Positions 5,589 to 16,100 of a stretch of 41,717 nt of DNA are shown here, in pieces; position 1 is the first letter of the stretch; each line of letters opens with the position of its first letter. This DNA comes from a virus, in the IMG/VR virus record IMGVR_UViG_3300036820_000036, positions 1 to 41,717 of that record. One strand, given 5' to 3'. Below the pieces are notes generated by a model, which worked only from the letters and a program-made list of their open reading frames with translations, did not search any database and was not told the DNA's origin. The position numbers were made by a program, and so were the translations under genes.

Positions 5589-7814
5589 TTAGGACGGACT
5601 CCCTATGGCTACCTTCACAGTGCCCTGTTCATCTACCTCTATGTTATGTGTTGATTGTTTCACTACCGCGATGTTCGCCGCTGGCTTCTCTACCTCGATC
5701 ATCATAAGTGAATGAGCATCTACATCTACTCTGCGAGTTTCATATTGCTCTATGACTACAGGGATAGGAGTTAGAATTACAGTTGGCTTAGAGGGAGTTG
5801 CTTTTAGAGTAAATTTCCCTTCAATTAGCGCAGCTATCCTCTGTCTCAATCTAGCTGGCGCTGATAGAGAAAAGTTAGAACTAATCAATGATGAAAATCT
5901 TTGACCTATTTTCATAGGCGCTTGGATTGTCAAAGAGCCCTGTATAGATGAAGATAATTTCTGACCTATTTTTATAGGTGCTTGTAGAGATAAAGAGCTT
6001 TGTATAGTTGCCGCTAATCTCTGAGATGATCTGATATGCGCTTGTATTTCAAATGCGCTATTGATAATCGATGCCAATCTCTCAGAAGATTTTATAGGTG
6101 CAGTAATAGATAATTCAGATTTTATATTTGATGATAGTTTCTCCGCAGATTTAAGGGGAGCTACTATTGAGAATACAAATTCTAATGGAGCTTTTAATTT
6201 TACTTGACCAGCTTGACTAATAGGTGCAATTATAGTGAAAACAGAACTAATTACTGTAGATAATTTCTGTGATATTTTTATAGGCGCTTGTAATGTAAAG
6301 ACTGATTGTATCTCAGAAGATAATTTTTGGGCAGACTTTATTGGTGCCTGTATCGTAAAGACACTCTGAACAATCGAGGATAGCCTTTGTGACAATCTCA
6401 TTGGAGCAGAGATTGTAAATACCGAACTTACTTTAGAAGATAACCCTACCGTTGATCTAAGTTTGGCATTAATAGAAAATATAGAAGATACTGTAGAGAT
6501 TAATTTCTCCGCAGATTTTATAGGTGCAACTATATTTAGCTTGCCTTCTATCAAAGAAGACAATCTGGCAGATAGTCTCAGCGGTGCAGCAATAGTAAAG
6601 CTAGATTCTATTTTGCTAGCCATCCTCTGTGCAGACCGTATAGGAGCAGAGAGACTAAAGTTTGATTCTATTTTAGAGGCTAGTTTCTCTAATGATCTTA
6701 GCTTGGCAGAGAGATTAAATTCTGAGCTAACAGTAGAAGATAATTTGCTACTCAGTCTTATAGGAGCAATTAAAGTAAATTTAGATTCTATAGTCGATAC
6801 TAGATCAGTTATACCTTTACCTGTTAGCTGCCCGTATAGAGTGAATTTCCCTTCTATTGTAGATTTAATTCTCTCAAGTGAGCTAATAGGAGCAGAGATA
6901 GAGAATGTTGATCCAACTACAGATGATAATTTCTGGTTAGATTTAAGATTAGCTATTAAAGAAAAAGTAGAATCTATATTTGATCTTAATCTCTGTGACG
7001 AACGCACTACCGCTAACAGAGAAAAATTAGATTCTATTTTAGATGATAACTTCTGAGCAGAGCGTAATGGTGCAGAAATAGTAAATGACGATAATAGATT
7101 AGTAGCTAACCTAGATGAAGATTTTAATACAGCCGATAAAGAGAATACAGATTCTACAGTTGAGGATAATCTTTGCGACGACCTTAAAGGTGCCGACAAA
7201 GAAAATTCAGAAGCTATAGTGGACTGTAAAAATACTTCATTTTTAGATTCTCCTACCGAAGCAAGAGGGAAGGGTTTAAATAAATTACCAGGATGAAAAT
7301 ATACAGGACTGAAATCAGTTTGAACGGTATAAGGTCCAGATACTGCTGCTGTTCCTAAAGCTTTGAAGCTTGCAGGGCCATCAGTAGATTCAGAACCCCA
7401 CGAAACAGATTCTAGTTTTGTGTGACTTGCCGTAGTTGATTCTTTCTCGGCAGTCCCCCCAGACGCAGCTTTAGAGAAGTAATGAAAGTTACCTCCCAAC
7501 GGCACCATCGCTAGCCAATAAACGGTATTCTTTACTACCGATATATTTAATCCAGTTACAACTACCCAGGAGTTAGTAGCAGGAACACCTGTATGTGATC
7601 CTTCTCCTAATGCAGTGCCGGGAGTTCCTGAACTATCAGAATACACTCCCAGAACTAATGAAGTCATACCAGTATTAGCGACAGTGCTGGTATGTATCTG
7701 GATTTCTTCTATTTTACCTGTTTCTTTACAGGTATACTTAAATCCTTCGATTCTTCCCTGTGAACATCCATCGGCGAATGTTAATACTGCTTCTTCGCCA
7801 ATAAGTAGAGCCAT
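5589..7814 (-). CDS. Distal tail fibre-like protein with 24 x 20-residue repeats
   Basis: A 741-residue protein in three parts. Residues 1 to about 165 form a beta-sandwich-like domain (LGVYSDSSGTPGTALGEGS, then W-V-V-V-T and YWLAMVPLGG) that recurs in the 9,707 product. Residues about 190 to 675 are 24 tandem units of 20 residues (two of 22) with consensus LSSxIxSxFSIxAPIKSxQK, whose alternating hydrophobic pattern suggests a beta-solenoid or intertwined fibre shaft. The last 65 residues are a separate beta-rich tip. As the last gene of the late cluster, after the baseplate-type proteins, it is most likely a host-contact fibre. Ribosome site GGGAGGG. Confidence 0.75.
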   Translation of the reverse strand: MALLIGEEAVLTFADGCSQGRIEGFKYTCKETGKIEEIQIHTSTVANTGMTSLVLGVYSDSSGTPGTALGEGSHTGVPATNSWVVVTGLNISVVKNTVYWLAMVPLGGNFHYFSKAASGGTAEKESTTASHTKLESVSWGSESTDGPASFKALGTAAVSGPYTVQTDFSPVYFHPGNLFKPFPLASVGESKNEVFLQSTIASEFSLSAPLRSSQRLSSTVESVFSLSAVLKSSSRLATNLLSSFTISAPLRSAQKLSSKIESNFSLLAVVRSSQRLRSNIDSTFSLIANLKSNQKLSSVVGSTFSISAPISSLERIKSTIEGKFTLYGQLTGKGITDLVSTIESKFTLIAPIRLSSKLSSTVSSEFNLSAKLRSLEKLASKIESNFSLSAPIRSAQRMASKIESSFTIAAPLRLSARLSSLIEGKLNIVAPIKSAEKLISTVSSIFSINAKLRSTVGLSSKVSSVFTISAPMRLSQRLSSIVQSVFTIQAPIKSAQKLSSEIQSVFTLQAPIKISQKLSTVISSVFTIIAPISQAGQVKLKAPLEFVFSIVAPLKSAEKLSSNIKSELSITAPIKSSERLASIINSAFEIQAHIRSSQRLAATIQSSLSLQAPIKIGQKLSSSIQGSLTIQAPMKIGQRFSSLISSNFSLSAPARLRQRIAALIEGKFTLKATPSKPTVILTPIPVVIEQYETRRVDVDAHSLMMIEVEKPAANIAVVKQSTHNIEVDEQGTVKVAIGSPS

Positions 7815-7840
7815 AGTTACCCTCCCTACTTATCGGGAAA

Positions 7841-8410
7841 CTAATTAAGAAACTCTACTAAAAATTGATAGCAAGTAAGCGCGTTAGATTCTGATTCAGT
7901 TAGCCATTTAGCGCCAACAGTAAGAATCTTAGCTTCCTCAGTATTGATAGTAGCTTCTCCACCAGTTGATGTAATCTCTGGCATTAGAGTTGTGCTAGCG
8001 GATGCAGTAGTCAATGATACAGACTCTATTCCGGTAACGTTGCCTTGAGTAATAATCTTTCCAGATGGTCCTATAGACTGTACTATGGAGGTTGCCTCCA
8101 TACCCCATGATTGGTTAGTAACTCCTGATGGAGTTGTAACTTCAATGGTTTCTGCTAGCGCAGTACCAGCTACTCCACCATAGTATAAACCGAAAATCAA
8201 TTTAGGCGCAGATGTATTAGAATATATACCACAAGCAGTAAATCTAATTATCTTTCCAACTTCTAAATAATTAGCAGGTACTACAACAGCTCCTGTAGTA
8301 CCACCGGGAGAAACATCTGCAAGGGTAGTAGACTTTTTATATACAGCACCTTTTCCTATGCCGCTAATCTGCCCCGCATTGGCGCATTGAACAAATGTCT
8401 GGTTAGCCAT
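7841..8410 (-). CDS. Minor tail protein, 189 aa
   Basis: A Ser/Thr/Gly-rich, beta-strand-rich protein. The middle (FGLYYGGVAGTALAETIEV) echoes the GVYSDSSGTPGTALGEG signature in the 5,589 product and GIYEDSNGVPGKALDEG in the 9,707 product, so all three may carry versions of one jelly-roll module. There is no catalytic motif. Its place among distal tail genes suggests a structural or receptor-contact part of the tail tip. A weak ribosome site (GGTAGA) precedes the ATG. Confidence 0.65.
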   Translation of the reverse strand: MANQTFVQCANAGQISGIGKGAVYKKSTTLADVSPGGTTGAVVVPANYLEVGKIIRFTACGIYSNTSAPKLIFGLYYGGVAGTALAETIEVTTPSGVTNQSWGMEATSIVQSIGPSGKIITQGNVTGIESVSLTTASASTTLMPEITSTGGEATINTEEAKILTVGAKWLTESESNALTCYQFLVEFLN

Positions 8411-8425
8411 ATTATTCTACCGCCC

Positions 8426-8839
8426 TTACGAAAGCTGTAGTTTTAATTCGTTAGCGGCAAAGCTAACCGTAGTAAGATTAGTAACTTTCTTTTTTTCAGT
8501 AGTAAGGCCAATAGCTATTTGTTCCCCAGATGTTTCAGCAGTACATATTGCTACAGCTTCAACTTCATTTTCTCCACCAGTAGCTTCAGGGAATTTAATT
8601 TCTTCAGAGTTTTTAAGATAGCCAGGTTCAGATTCTGTACCTTCTACAAGTGTCCATTTAGCCGCTGCTACTTTAACTCTTTTGTAGCTTGTAAATGTTG
8701 CCTCAGTACCAGTAGTTGTACGAGTAGGAACAACTGTATAAAGAGCCACCCAAGTTTCTGTAGGAGCGGTAAGGTTTTCCGCTTTGAACAAGCATTTTAA
8801 AACCTTGTTCTCCCATTCTTTCTTTAATGTTGAAGCCAT
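8426..8839 (-). CDS. Small tail-tip protein, 137 aa
   Basis: The product starts MASTLKKEWENKVLKCLFKA and continues TWVALYTVVP...TGTEATF...YKRVKVAAAKW, ending in repeated beta strands. This order (N-terminal helix, then W-V-A-L-Y, then TGTE, then R-V) is shared with a widespread family of short distal tail proteins in actinophages, often annotated as minor tail or fibre proteins. Ribosome site AGGAGA. It lies between two other small distal tail genes, which fits a tail-tip complex. Confidence 0.65.
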   Translation of the reverse strand: MASTLKKEWENKVLKCLFKAENLTAPTETWVALYTVVPTRTTTGTEATFTSYKRVKVAAAKWTLVEGTESEPGYLKNSEEIKFPEATGGENEVEAVAICTAETSGEQIAIGLTTEKKKVTNLTTVSFAANELKLQLS

Positions 8840-8854
8840 TTTATTTTTCTCCTA

Positions 8855-9214
8855 TTATGGAAGTTCAAAGGTAATATGCCCATGAACAGGGAACACTATT
8901 TCTTCGCCACTTTTTAAGCTAGCATAGTAATGAATATTTTCATACCTAACGGGGGTAAGAGAAGTAGCAGTTAATTGACTCATTAGTTCTTCGGTTTCAG
9001 TATGAGTCATTGTTATTTCAATAATACCTTCGGTAGGTTTTGCTACCAAACCTTTTCCTTCTTCAAGAATCTTTATTCCTTCAATACTAAGTTTAGCTGT
9101 ATATCCTGAGAAAGAATATATTTCTGTAAGTTCCTTATTTTTAAATAACTGTATAGGTACTTGGAAAGTACCGCCTATATATCCAGTAATATTTTGTGGT
9201 CTAGGAATAAGCAT
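8855..9214 (-). CDS. Immunoglobulin-like tail protein, 119 aa
   Basis: A 119-residue all-beta protein: TGYIGGTFQVPIQLFKN, then TAKLSIEGIKILEEG, GIIEITMTHTETEELMSQL and a final VFPVHGHITFELP. This pattern matches the N-terminal domain found in baseplate upper or receptor-binding accessory proteins of siphoviruses. That assignment is by fold pattern only. The start is close behind the preceding gene with no ribosome site, so coupled translation is likely. Confidence 0.6.
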   Translation of the reverse strand: MLIPRPQNITGYIGGTFQVPIQLFKNKELTEIYSFSGYTAKLSIEGIKILEEGKGLVAKPTEGIIEITMTHTETEELMSQLTATSLTPVRYENIHYYASLKSGEEIVFPVHGHITFELP

Positions 9215-9217
9215 AAT

Positions 9218-9688
9218 TTAAAATTCGTAGGAAGCGCCGCTAGTAAAATTGTGTATGGCTCTTAAGATTTCGCCTTCGTGCATTACCAGAGTGCCCTTTT
9301 CATAATAGGTGAAGGGAGCCCATTCCGCCATCCCGCCGCCGATTGGCCCCCACGAATTAGCTTCGGTCCCAGGTTCTACGTTTTCACTTTGCTTTAAAGC
9401 AAGATAAGATACACCCAAACATTTAACAACCATTCCACTTGGATATAAATGATTTGTTGTCCATTCTTCTGTTGCATAACTTGATACAGGAACAGACTTA
9501 GGAGTTTTTCCTCCCTCTTCTACAACAAATTCTTCGTTAGTTTCCCACCAGCTAGCAGCTTGATTGGTTAAACTTTGAACTACTTTTTCAGGTAATTCGT
9601 ATACCTTCCCACTAATAGCAAGCAATCTTTCATTGTTAGGAAGATTAATTTCTGCTGGGGAATATGGTCCTTTATATTTTACTTTCAT
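9218..9688 (-). CDS. Tail protein with two carbohydrate-binding-like modules
   Basis: A 156-residue protein. The second half has two W-x-x-x-x-x-Y-x-x-G-x-x-V elements (EEWTTNHLYPSGMVVKCLG, and AEWAPFTYYEKGTLVMHEG), each followed by a Tyr- or Arg-containing strand. That is the signature of CBM5/12 (chitin-binding type 3) modules, which phages use to hold cell-surface glycans. The first 70 residues are unrelated to the modules. The start follows the GGATAATCA element by six bases with no Shine-Dalgarno sequence between. Confidence 0.65.
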   Translation of the reverse strand: MKVKYKGPYSPAEINLPNNERLLAISGKVYELPEKVVQSLTNQAASWWETNEEFVVEEGGKTPKSVPVSSYATEEWTTNHLYPSGMVVKCLGVSYLALKQSENVEPGTEANSWGPIGGGMAEWAPFTYYEKGTLVMHEGEILRAIHNFTSGASYEF

Positions 9689-9694
9689 CTTATC

Positions 9695-9703
9695 TGATTA
9701 TCC
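9695..9703 (-). promoter_or_regulatory. GGATAATCA junction element, copy 1
   Basis: Lies after the stop of the 9,707 gene and ends six bases before the ATG of the 9,218 gene, occupying the place of a ribosome site. Confidence 0.6.
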
Positions 9704-9706
9704 GCT

Positions 9707-11803
9707 CTAACTTATCCCTGATGCTACTGAAGCATTCTGTAGCTGAGCCTGAAGAGTTTCAATCAGATTAGGAGTAGTACCAAATTCAATAGTAGTTGTT
9801 ATTCCGTTCTCTCCCGCGCTGCACTCAACTCTATTGATCGAATAATCATTGTGTTCACCCCATACATCTTTAGATGGAGCATCTGGCACTCTAAATCTAT
9901 CTATACCAGAGCGTAGCATCCAAGCCGGTTTAACTCCTGATCCTCTAGCTTCATGTACTGGCATAGTAATAGTTGCAGTACCAGTTACATTAGCCTGTGA
10001 TTCTAAAAGTTCTAATTGTATTAAACCGAATGCTTCAGCAGCAGCCTTAGTGCTAGTTCCCATATTAATAACTATTTGTCTATTAATTTCCAAAGCGGCT
10101 AGATACTTATTTGATCTCTTTACTTCTACTGTTCCTTCTACTCCGCTAATTTCGGTATAAATAACTTTTGCAGAGTTATAAAGATTTTCAATGTTTTCTC
10201 TAATATCTAGAGTTTCACACTCGCTTCTCCAAGCCCAAGCAGTAAAAGTTCCAGGCTTAGGGTATGCACGAAAATCTAATCTAGGTTCTGGATAATAAGT
10301 CTGAGTAAGGTAATAGAGAGATTCCCAAACCCCCCAATGCCATCCTACGACTTTGGTCATTTCAGATACTATTTGTTCTGAAGGAACTGGAGAAAGATAA
10401 GATGAATGAGGTATTATATATGTAGGAACTTCTATAATTCCTAATCCAATTTCTTCTACCTTGCCTACAACAAATTCAACAATCTGAGATGGGAAAAATC
10501 CACCAGGGTCCGCACCTTGTTTAGTAAGTCCATGACGACCGTAGACGGATGGGTTATTCCAATATATCGCGTACTGTTTTCCGGCAGTTCCTCCAGCTTC
10601 ATTATATGTATAAACAAATCTAGCAATAGCCCTCGTATTCGTAGTCGCTAGTATATATTCTGGGGTTTCTCTTTCTCGCAGATTCCCAACGCCAATATCT
10701 CCCCCTCCACCAGTTTCAGTGTCAGAAAGATTCGCCTCCCAAGTCCATTGAGTAGTTGTTTTTCCAACGTTTATGCCTCTAGTCCAATTGAGATATACAG
10801 CACCAATAGGAACACCATTTGAATTATAAGTTGCCTCATTCCAAGGTAGACCACCAGCTACCCATGCGCCATTAACTGCCTGAATAAGTGCGGGTGTGGT
10901 GTTAGTAGGGCTAAGTCCGACTTCTGGTCCTGAAGGACTGAAGCCGGTTTCTATGGTGCTGATCTGTCGAGCCAAACTCATACTGCGCCAGCTAGTTAAC
11001 TCTCTATCTACGAATATTTCTGCAATAGAAGTCTCTTTTAGCTTAGACGCTTTGCCCTCGCACTGAATAAGAGTTTTAGCGCCCATTGACCTTTGTAATT
11101 CCTTAACCCTACCTTCCCAAGCTATTTTAGTTCCACAATCTAATCTAACTGGCATACCTCTAGTTATTTGAGGTAAATCTTTTGGGATAGGAAATGAGGC
11201 AGTCTCGAAACCACCAGGATCAACATTAGAGAAAGTAAAGTTTTCACTAAGAAGGTATGAATAATCTTCATTATTAATAGCTAACTTAAGAGGAAATTGT
11301 TCTCTAATGTTGGGTGCAATAAATACTAGGGGGGGTTCAGCTTCTCCAGTAGCGAGCGCGCTAAATGGTCCTATTGTTTCAGCATGAAAATTAGTAGTAG
11401 CTTCAAGAACGGCATATTTGCCAGTAGTAGTATAAGCATTTGGAGAAGCACCGTTGGAATATACAGTGTGCAAATTACCACCACGAGGAAGCCAAGCAAT
11501 CCAATACTTATAACCTTTAACTACTCTAGCTGTTAATTCAGATACAGATATCCATTGGGAAGTACCAGGAGCCAAAGCATAAGTTCCTTCATCTAAAGCC
11601 TTACCAGGAACACCGTTGGAATCTTCATATATTCCTACAATAATACTTTTAGCTGTACTAGCAGTGGCCCCTATATATAATTCTATATTTTCTACTGTTC
11701 CAGTTTCTAGAGCAGTATACTGTGATGCTTCAATTTCATTTTTGCCTATTGAGGTTTCATTAGTATAGATTGATTTTACACCTAATAAGACTATATTTGA
11801 CAT
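9707..11803 (-). CDS. Large distal tail (baseplate-type) protein, 698 aa
   Basis: I start it at ATG 11,803, which overlaps the preceding stop (TAATG), rather than six codons earlier. Residues 1 to about 150 are a beta-sandwich module like that of the 5,589 product (GIYEDSNGVPGKALDEG, YWIAWLPRGGN). The central region (MPVRLDCGTKIAWEGRVKEL) resembles the ring-forming domain of siphovirus tail-associated proteins, and the C-terminus (YSINRVECSAGENGITTTIE) is typical of such proteins. It probably forms the hub or tip below the distal tail protein. No protease or hydrolase motif was seen. Confidence 0.65.
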   Translation of the reverse strand: MSNIVLLGVKSIYTNETSIGKNEIEASQYTALETGTVENIELYIGATASTAKSIIVGIYEDSNGVPGKALDEGTYALAPGTSQWISVSELTARVVKGYKYWIAWLPRGGNLHTVYSNGASPNAYTTTGKYAVLEATTNFHAETIGPFSALATGEAEPPLVFIAPNIREQFPLKLAINNEDYSYLLSENFTFSNVDPGGFETASFPIPKDLPQITRGMPVRLDCGTKIAWEGRVKELQRSMGAKTLIQCEGKASKLKETSIAEIFVDRELTSWRSMSLARQISTIETGFSPSGPEVGLSPTNTTPALIQAVNGAWVAGGLPWNEATYNSNGVPIGAVYLNWTRGINVGKTTTQWTWEANLSDTETGGGGDIGVGNLRERETPEYILATTNTRAIARFVYTYNEAGGTAGKQYAIYWNNPSVYGRHGLTKQGADPGGFFPSQIVEFVVGKVEEIGLGIIEVPTYIIPHSSYLSPVPSEQIVSEMTKVVGWHWGVWESLYYLTQTYYPEPRLDFRAYPKPGTFTAWAWRSECETLDIRENIENLYNSAKVIYTEISGVEGTVEVKRSNKYLAALEINRQIVINMGTSTKAAAEAFGLIQLELLESQANVTGTATITMPVHEARGSGVKPAWMLRSGIDRFRVPDAPSKDVWGEHNDYSINRVECSAGENGITTTIEFGTTPNLIETLQAQLQNASVASGIS

Positions 11804-13167
11804 TAGAACATATACCTGCAACGCTCAAGAACATTTACATTTACAAGAGTTTTTTTATTCATTGACCCACCAACAATACCAGCGACAAGGAATGCAACAC
11901 TAATAGGTTCATTGCTTGCAGGCACAGGAGGAATTGCCCCGCGCGAATATCCAGTTAATTCAGAGATATTTGCAGTACCAGTAGAGGCTACACTCTTTTC
12001 AATACCAGATGCAGAAACTCCTAAGTTTCCACCGATATTAACTGTATTAGCTACACCATCAAAAGAGGCATAGTTTAGATTAGCTGAAGCTGCATAAGTA
12101 CCTGTATTTAGAAAGGTAGTAGTTTTATCCGGTAGCTGAATCATTCCACCAATATCAATAGCAGTAGAAGGACCAACAGTGACCGCATATCTTAATTGTA
12201 ATTTGTGTTTTTCTCCAGTGTTAAGATAAGAACTAGCTACATTGATAACCCCCAGATCATATAAACGCCATGCAGTTGTAGCAGCTATAGTTGCAGCTTC
12301 ACTAAAGAAACCTTGATATACGGTACGCAAACAAATTGGTGTAGCTCCAGCCGGGGTTCTTGCGGCAACTAATATTCTATTTTCTCCAACATATGAGTAT
12401 TTACTAGATGCTGTAGAAAATTCATATATTTCTGTTCCGCCACCAATACCTACCCAATGGGCATAAGTTCCACCAGGCGCATTAGCTTCAGTAGCAAATG
12501 AGCTTTGGAATTTTGCTCCAGATGCAGCCGGGATGAAAGGAATATATTCATTTGAAGGCAGCACAGACATTGCATAGCAAGCACTGGACGCTACACCTTC
12601 AGATACTAATTGGCCTTGCAACAGCGCCGGACCATCGCCGCGTATCGAGCCGCTAGCGGGAAAAACAATTACGGGGCTTGTTCCTACCCTTACTGTCGTC
12701 GCAACGCCTGAGACACCTACCGCGCGGGCTCCAGCGCGCGTGAAATAACCGAGTGGCTGCACGAACAGGCGCAATTTACCTACTAGCCAGTTCTGCGCAT
12801 TTTCCCAATAGTTTTCTTCTATATCTATTTGTCCAGAAATAATATCCCAAAATGTAGATTCAGATTCTCCGAAGTCCTGCCATTCAACTTGTGAGCCAGG
12901 AGTATTAATTAAAGTCCCTACTTCCTCTACTATTTCATTTACAGCTCTTTTAGATGCTGCATGTAAACGTAAAGGATATATTTGCTCCTTTTCTTTCAAA
13001 TCCTCAAGAGCAAGTACACCACCCACTTTCAATACAGAGTGAGCCATAACCTTATTAGAAAACTGAGGTCCAGCTACATCTAGACCTTCGCCTTTTTGAG
13101 TCATCACATATTCAGATAATTCATAGTTCCCATTAGGACTATATATCTTTAACTTAGTCAAGGCCAT
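11803..13167 (-). CDS. Distal tail protein candidate, 454 aa
   Basis: First gene after the tape measure, the usual place of the distal tail (Dit-like) protein. The N-terminal 130 residues (KLKIYSPNGNYELSEYVM, then WQDFGESESTFWDIISGQ) look like a tail-tube-continuing beta domain; the long C-terminal part is Ser/Ala/Thr-rich beta sandwich, which could bind carbohydrate. Bases 12,597 to 12,785 are sharply GC-rich compared with the rest of the gene. Start and stop abut their neighbours without a gap. Confidence 0.65.
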   Translation of the reverse strand: MALTKLKIYSPNGNYELSEYVMTQKGEGLDVAGPQFSNKVMAHSVLKVGGVLALEDLKEKEQIYPLRLHAASKRAVNEIVEEVGTLINTPGSQVEWQDFGESESTFWDIISGQIDIEENYWENAQNWLVGKLRLFVQPLGYFTRAGARAVGVSGVATTVRVGTSPVIVFPASGSIRGDGPALLQGQLVSEGVASSACYAMSVLPSNEYIPFIPAASGAKFQSSFATEANAPGGTYAHWVGIGGGTEIYEFSTASSKYSYVGENRILVAARTPAGATPICLRTVYQGFFSEAATIAATTAWRLYDLGVINVASSYLNTGEKHKLQLRYAVTVGPSTAIDIGGMIQLPDKTTTFLNTGTYAASANLNYASFDGVANTVNIGGNLGVSASGIEKSVASTGTANISELTGYSRGAIPPVPASNEPISVAFLVAGIVGGSMNKKTLVNVNVLERCRYMF

Positions 13168-16100
13168 TTATCTATACCCCGGTATGTTCCCAGTTCTACG
13201 AGATACTTGCTGAGAAATTATTTTAACATTATCTGGATGTGCAATTCTGCTATCTACTAAATCTATTAAGGCTCCTACAGCTCCGTGGAAATGATGTTGA
13301 ACATTAAGGCTTACATTCGGAGAGCTTGTAGATGTTAATGCTCCACCTTTAGGAACAACATACTCTCCCGAGTGGGCAAAGATAGGACCATCATTCAAGA
13401 CAGGTCCACCTTTTTCAAAGTGAGGAATACTAGCCTGAAAGTTTTTGATTGTAGAGAATTGCTCTTGAGATAGAATTAATGATTTACCGAGTTGTTCAAT
13501 CTCTTCCTTTTGAACTGTTTCTAAAGCTGTATTAGTTTCGGCACCAACTAGAGAAGGCGCAGGCTTAATATGGGCATTTTCATCTTCTGATCTTTGTGTA
13601 GCTAATTCAATGGCAAATCCAGGTATCGTAGAAGATTTGAGGGAAAATACTTCCCCATTCATTTTAGTTATACCTGATTCTAATGTATTCCTATATCTTT
13701 CATATTCACCATATTTACCACCTTTTCCTATAGATGTTTTCGATCCTGTAAGAACCGATAGACTTTCCTCTATAGGAGTCAACTCAAGATTGAGATCATT
13801 TTTTCTTAATGCAACTTTTGCTGCACCAGTACCAGATAGGGGTTTATCTAGAGATTTGATATAAGAAGCTATTTGTAATTTTTCATTTTTATATTGATTA
13901 ATCAAATTTCTATCTTGATCCCTACTCATCAATCCTTGCTCGCCTATTAAGTTTTCTTCTATAGCACGCTCTGATGTTTCAGCATCTGACTTTAATTGTT
14001 GCTGGTAGGTTTTATTCTCTGCATTGTGAACTTTTTCTTTTAGGCTACCAGTAGTTAATTTCTGAATTTGAGCTTTAATATTCTCATATCTTTTATACTC
14101 AGCTTTAGCATGTTTGAGAACTTGTGCCTGTCTTTTAGTATATTCTCTATATGCTTTGTGCCATTTTTTAACTTCGTCTTCCTCTACTTTCAATAGTTCT
14201 TCACTAGATTGAACTTGTTGAGAAATAGTATTTTCAACAGGTGGGTAAACAGAGGCGTATGGCTTTACTAATCCAGAACTAAATGCAGATACACCAGCGC
14301 CTTTCAGTAAAGCTACATCTGATGAAGTTAGCAAATGATTTTCTGGCAGTTCGCCAAAGTAATTAATTAATTCCTTTTGATAAGACAAATTAGAAGATTC
14401 ACCATTAGCTGTAATAGCATTCTGGTTTGTAAACAAAGCATGAGCTATAGGAGTAAAAGCGCTAAAGCTCTCATTAGGAGCAAGCGTTGGTGCAAGTTCT
14501 GTAATATTTTGTGGCAACAAGAAAGTATCGTTAGGCTCACCAACTATCTTTGAAAGAAGTGAGCGCAGAGCTTCTAGTTTTTTCTGTGTAGGTTCAAACG
14601 CTGTTATTCTTCCTACATTTTCTGTATCAGGAATTTTACCTATACCGTGAACAAGAGACTGTAAATCTTTTGCTTTCTGCCCAGCCTTTACTTTTGGTGT
14701 ATTAACTTTTCCTTTATTTACCTTTTGGGTAGAATGTGAATTAGGAATATAATGATTATATCCTCTAGCAGCATTAACTATCCCTCCTTGGTTGTACCAA
14801 CCGGCGCTAAGCTCGTGCGCCCAAGCTGCTGAAGGAGTTCCATATCTACCCTTAATATAATTCAATCCCCATTCAATCTGTTCTTTTGGATTAGTTCCAT
14901 ATGGATGTTCGCCGCTATCATCTTGGGGAATACCATAAGCAGGAGAGGATGGATTTTTAGCAAACTGATTCCATCCGCTCTCTCTCTGCCAGAGCTTTTG
15001 CAAGTAAGGCCATTGACTAGCGCTTATACCATCAGCTTCCATCATCTTTCTACCTAAAGATTCATTTTGTGAGTTTGAACCTCCACCGCTTATACCAGAG
15101 AATGAAGAAGAAGATAATTTATTATTAGCTGCTTCAATAACCTTCTTCAATGCAGCTTGAGCAATATTCTTCATTGCTCCACTTCCATTGATACCAGGAG
15201 AAGATAACTTTTCAATTACAGAGGAAAGTGAACCTGTTCCACTTCCTGTACCTCCTGGTAGACCAGAAGAGTTACCAAAAGGCACACCTATTAATTGAAC
15301 GTGGTTAGCCTCGGCAGAGTCCGGGGGATAGAAGGGACGATAAAGACCTACGGCTCTTAATTGACTCTCTGAAACACTGAGCATAGATGCAAGAGTCGGA
15401 GCACCTGCGCCGATATCCGCCGCCTTTCCTTCAGTATGAGGATCATTAGAAAATCCTCCTACAGCTACGGAGTGAGAAGGCGAACGATAACCAGATATTC
15501 CGTAAATAGTTTTTTTAATCTCAGCAGAAAGTTTCTTTAGGTCTGCAACTATTTTGGGCTCATATCCATAAGAGAAGTTTGTCCCAGGTTGAGGAACAAA
15601 TCCACCTGAAGCCATATGGTGAGGAGTATTAATTTTATTGAACATCCCAGGAATGCCGCCAACGTCTGCAAGGCGATGATTAAGGAAGTCCTGTTGATGT
15701 GAATTTAATACTGCAATTTGCTCACCTGGCGCAGCTAAAATTGGTACTCCACCAGCATTAAGAGGAATAGAATCTAATCCTCTTTCACCTTGCTTACCTA
15801 GTTGAATCAACCCGCCGCCAGCGTGTCCCTTTGCGCCAACCTTCTTTGTAGACACAACAGAGGAAGAACCCAGAGACTTTATCTCTACATTCAATTCCTT
15901 ATTAATACTTTCTATTCCATCCTTAACGGATGATTGAGCCGTCTTCAGAGATTCAGTAAATATCTTTGATACTGACTCTGCTAACTTACTATTATGCAAG
16001 CCATTAACAAATCCTTGGATTGTAAATTCACCGAGTATTTGCATTTCTTTTGAAGGTGAACCAATACCTAATACTTCTCCAACCGTATCAAGAGCGCCCT

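Noticed and set aside
6463-7056. Rightward 197-codon frame opposite the repeat protein
   Set aside because: It is the complement of the 20-residue repeat region; the repeat keeps an opposite frame open. No ribosome site or neighbours on that strand.
5800-7250. CRISPR-like array
   Set aside because: The 60-base periodicity is a degenerate protein-coding repeat in a single open frame, with no exact repeats or unique spacers.
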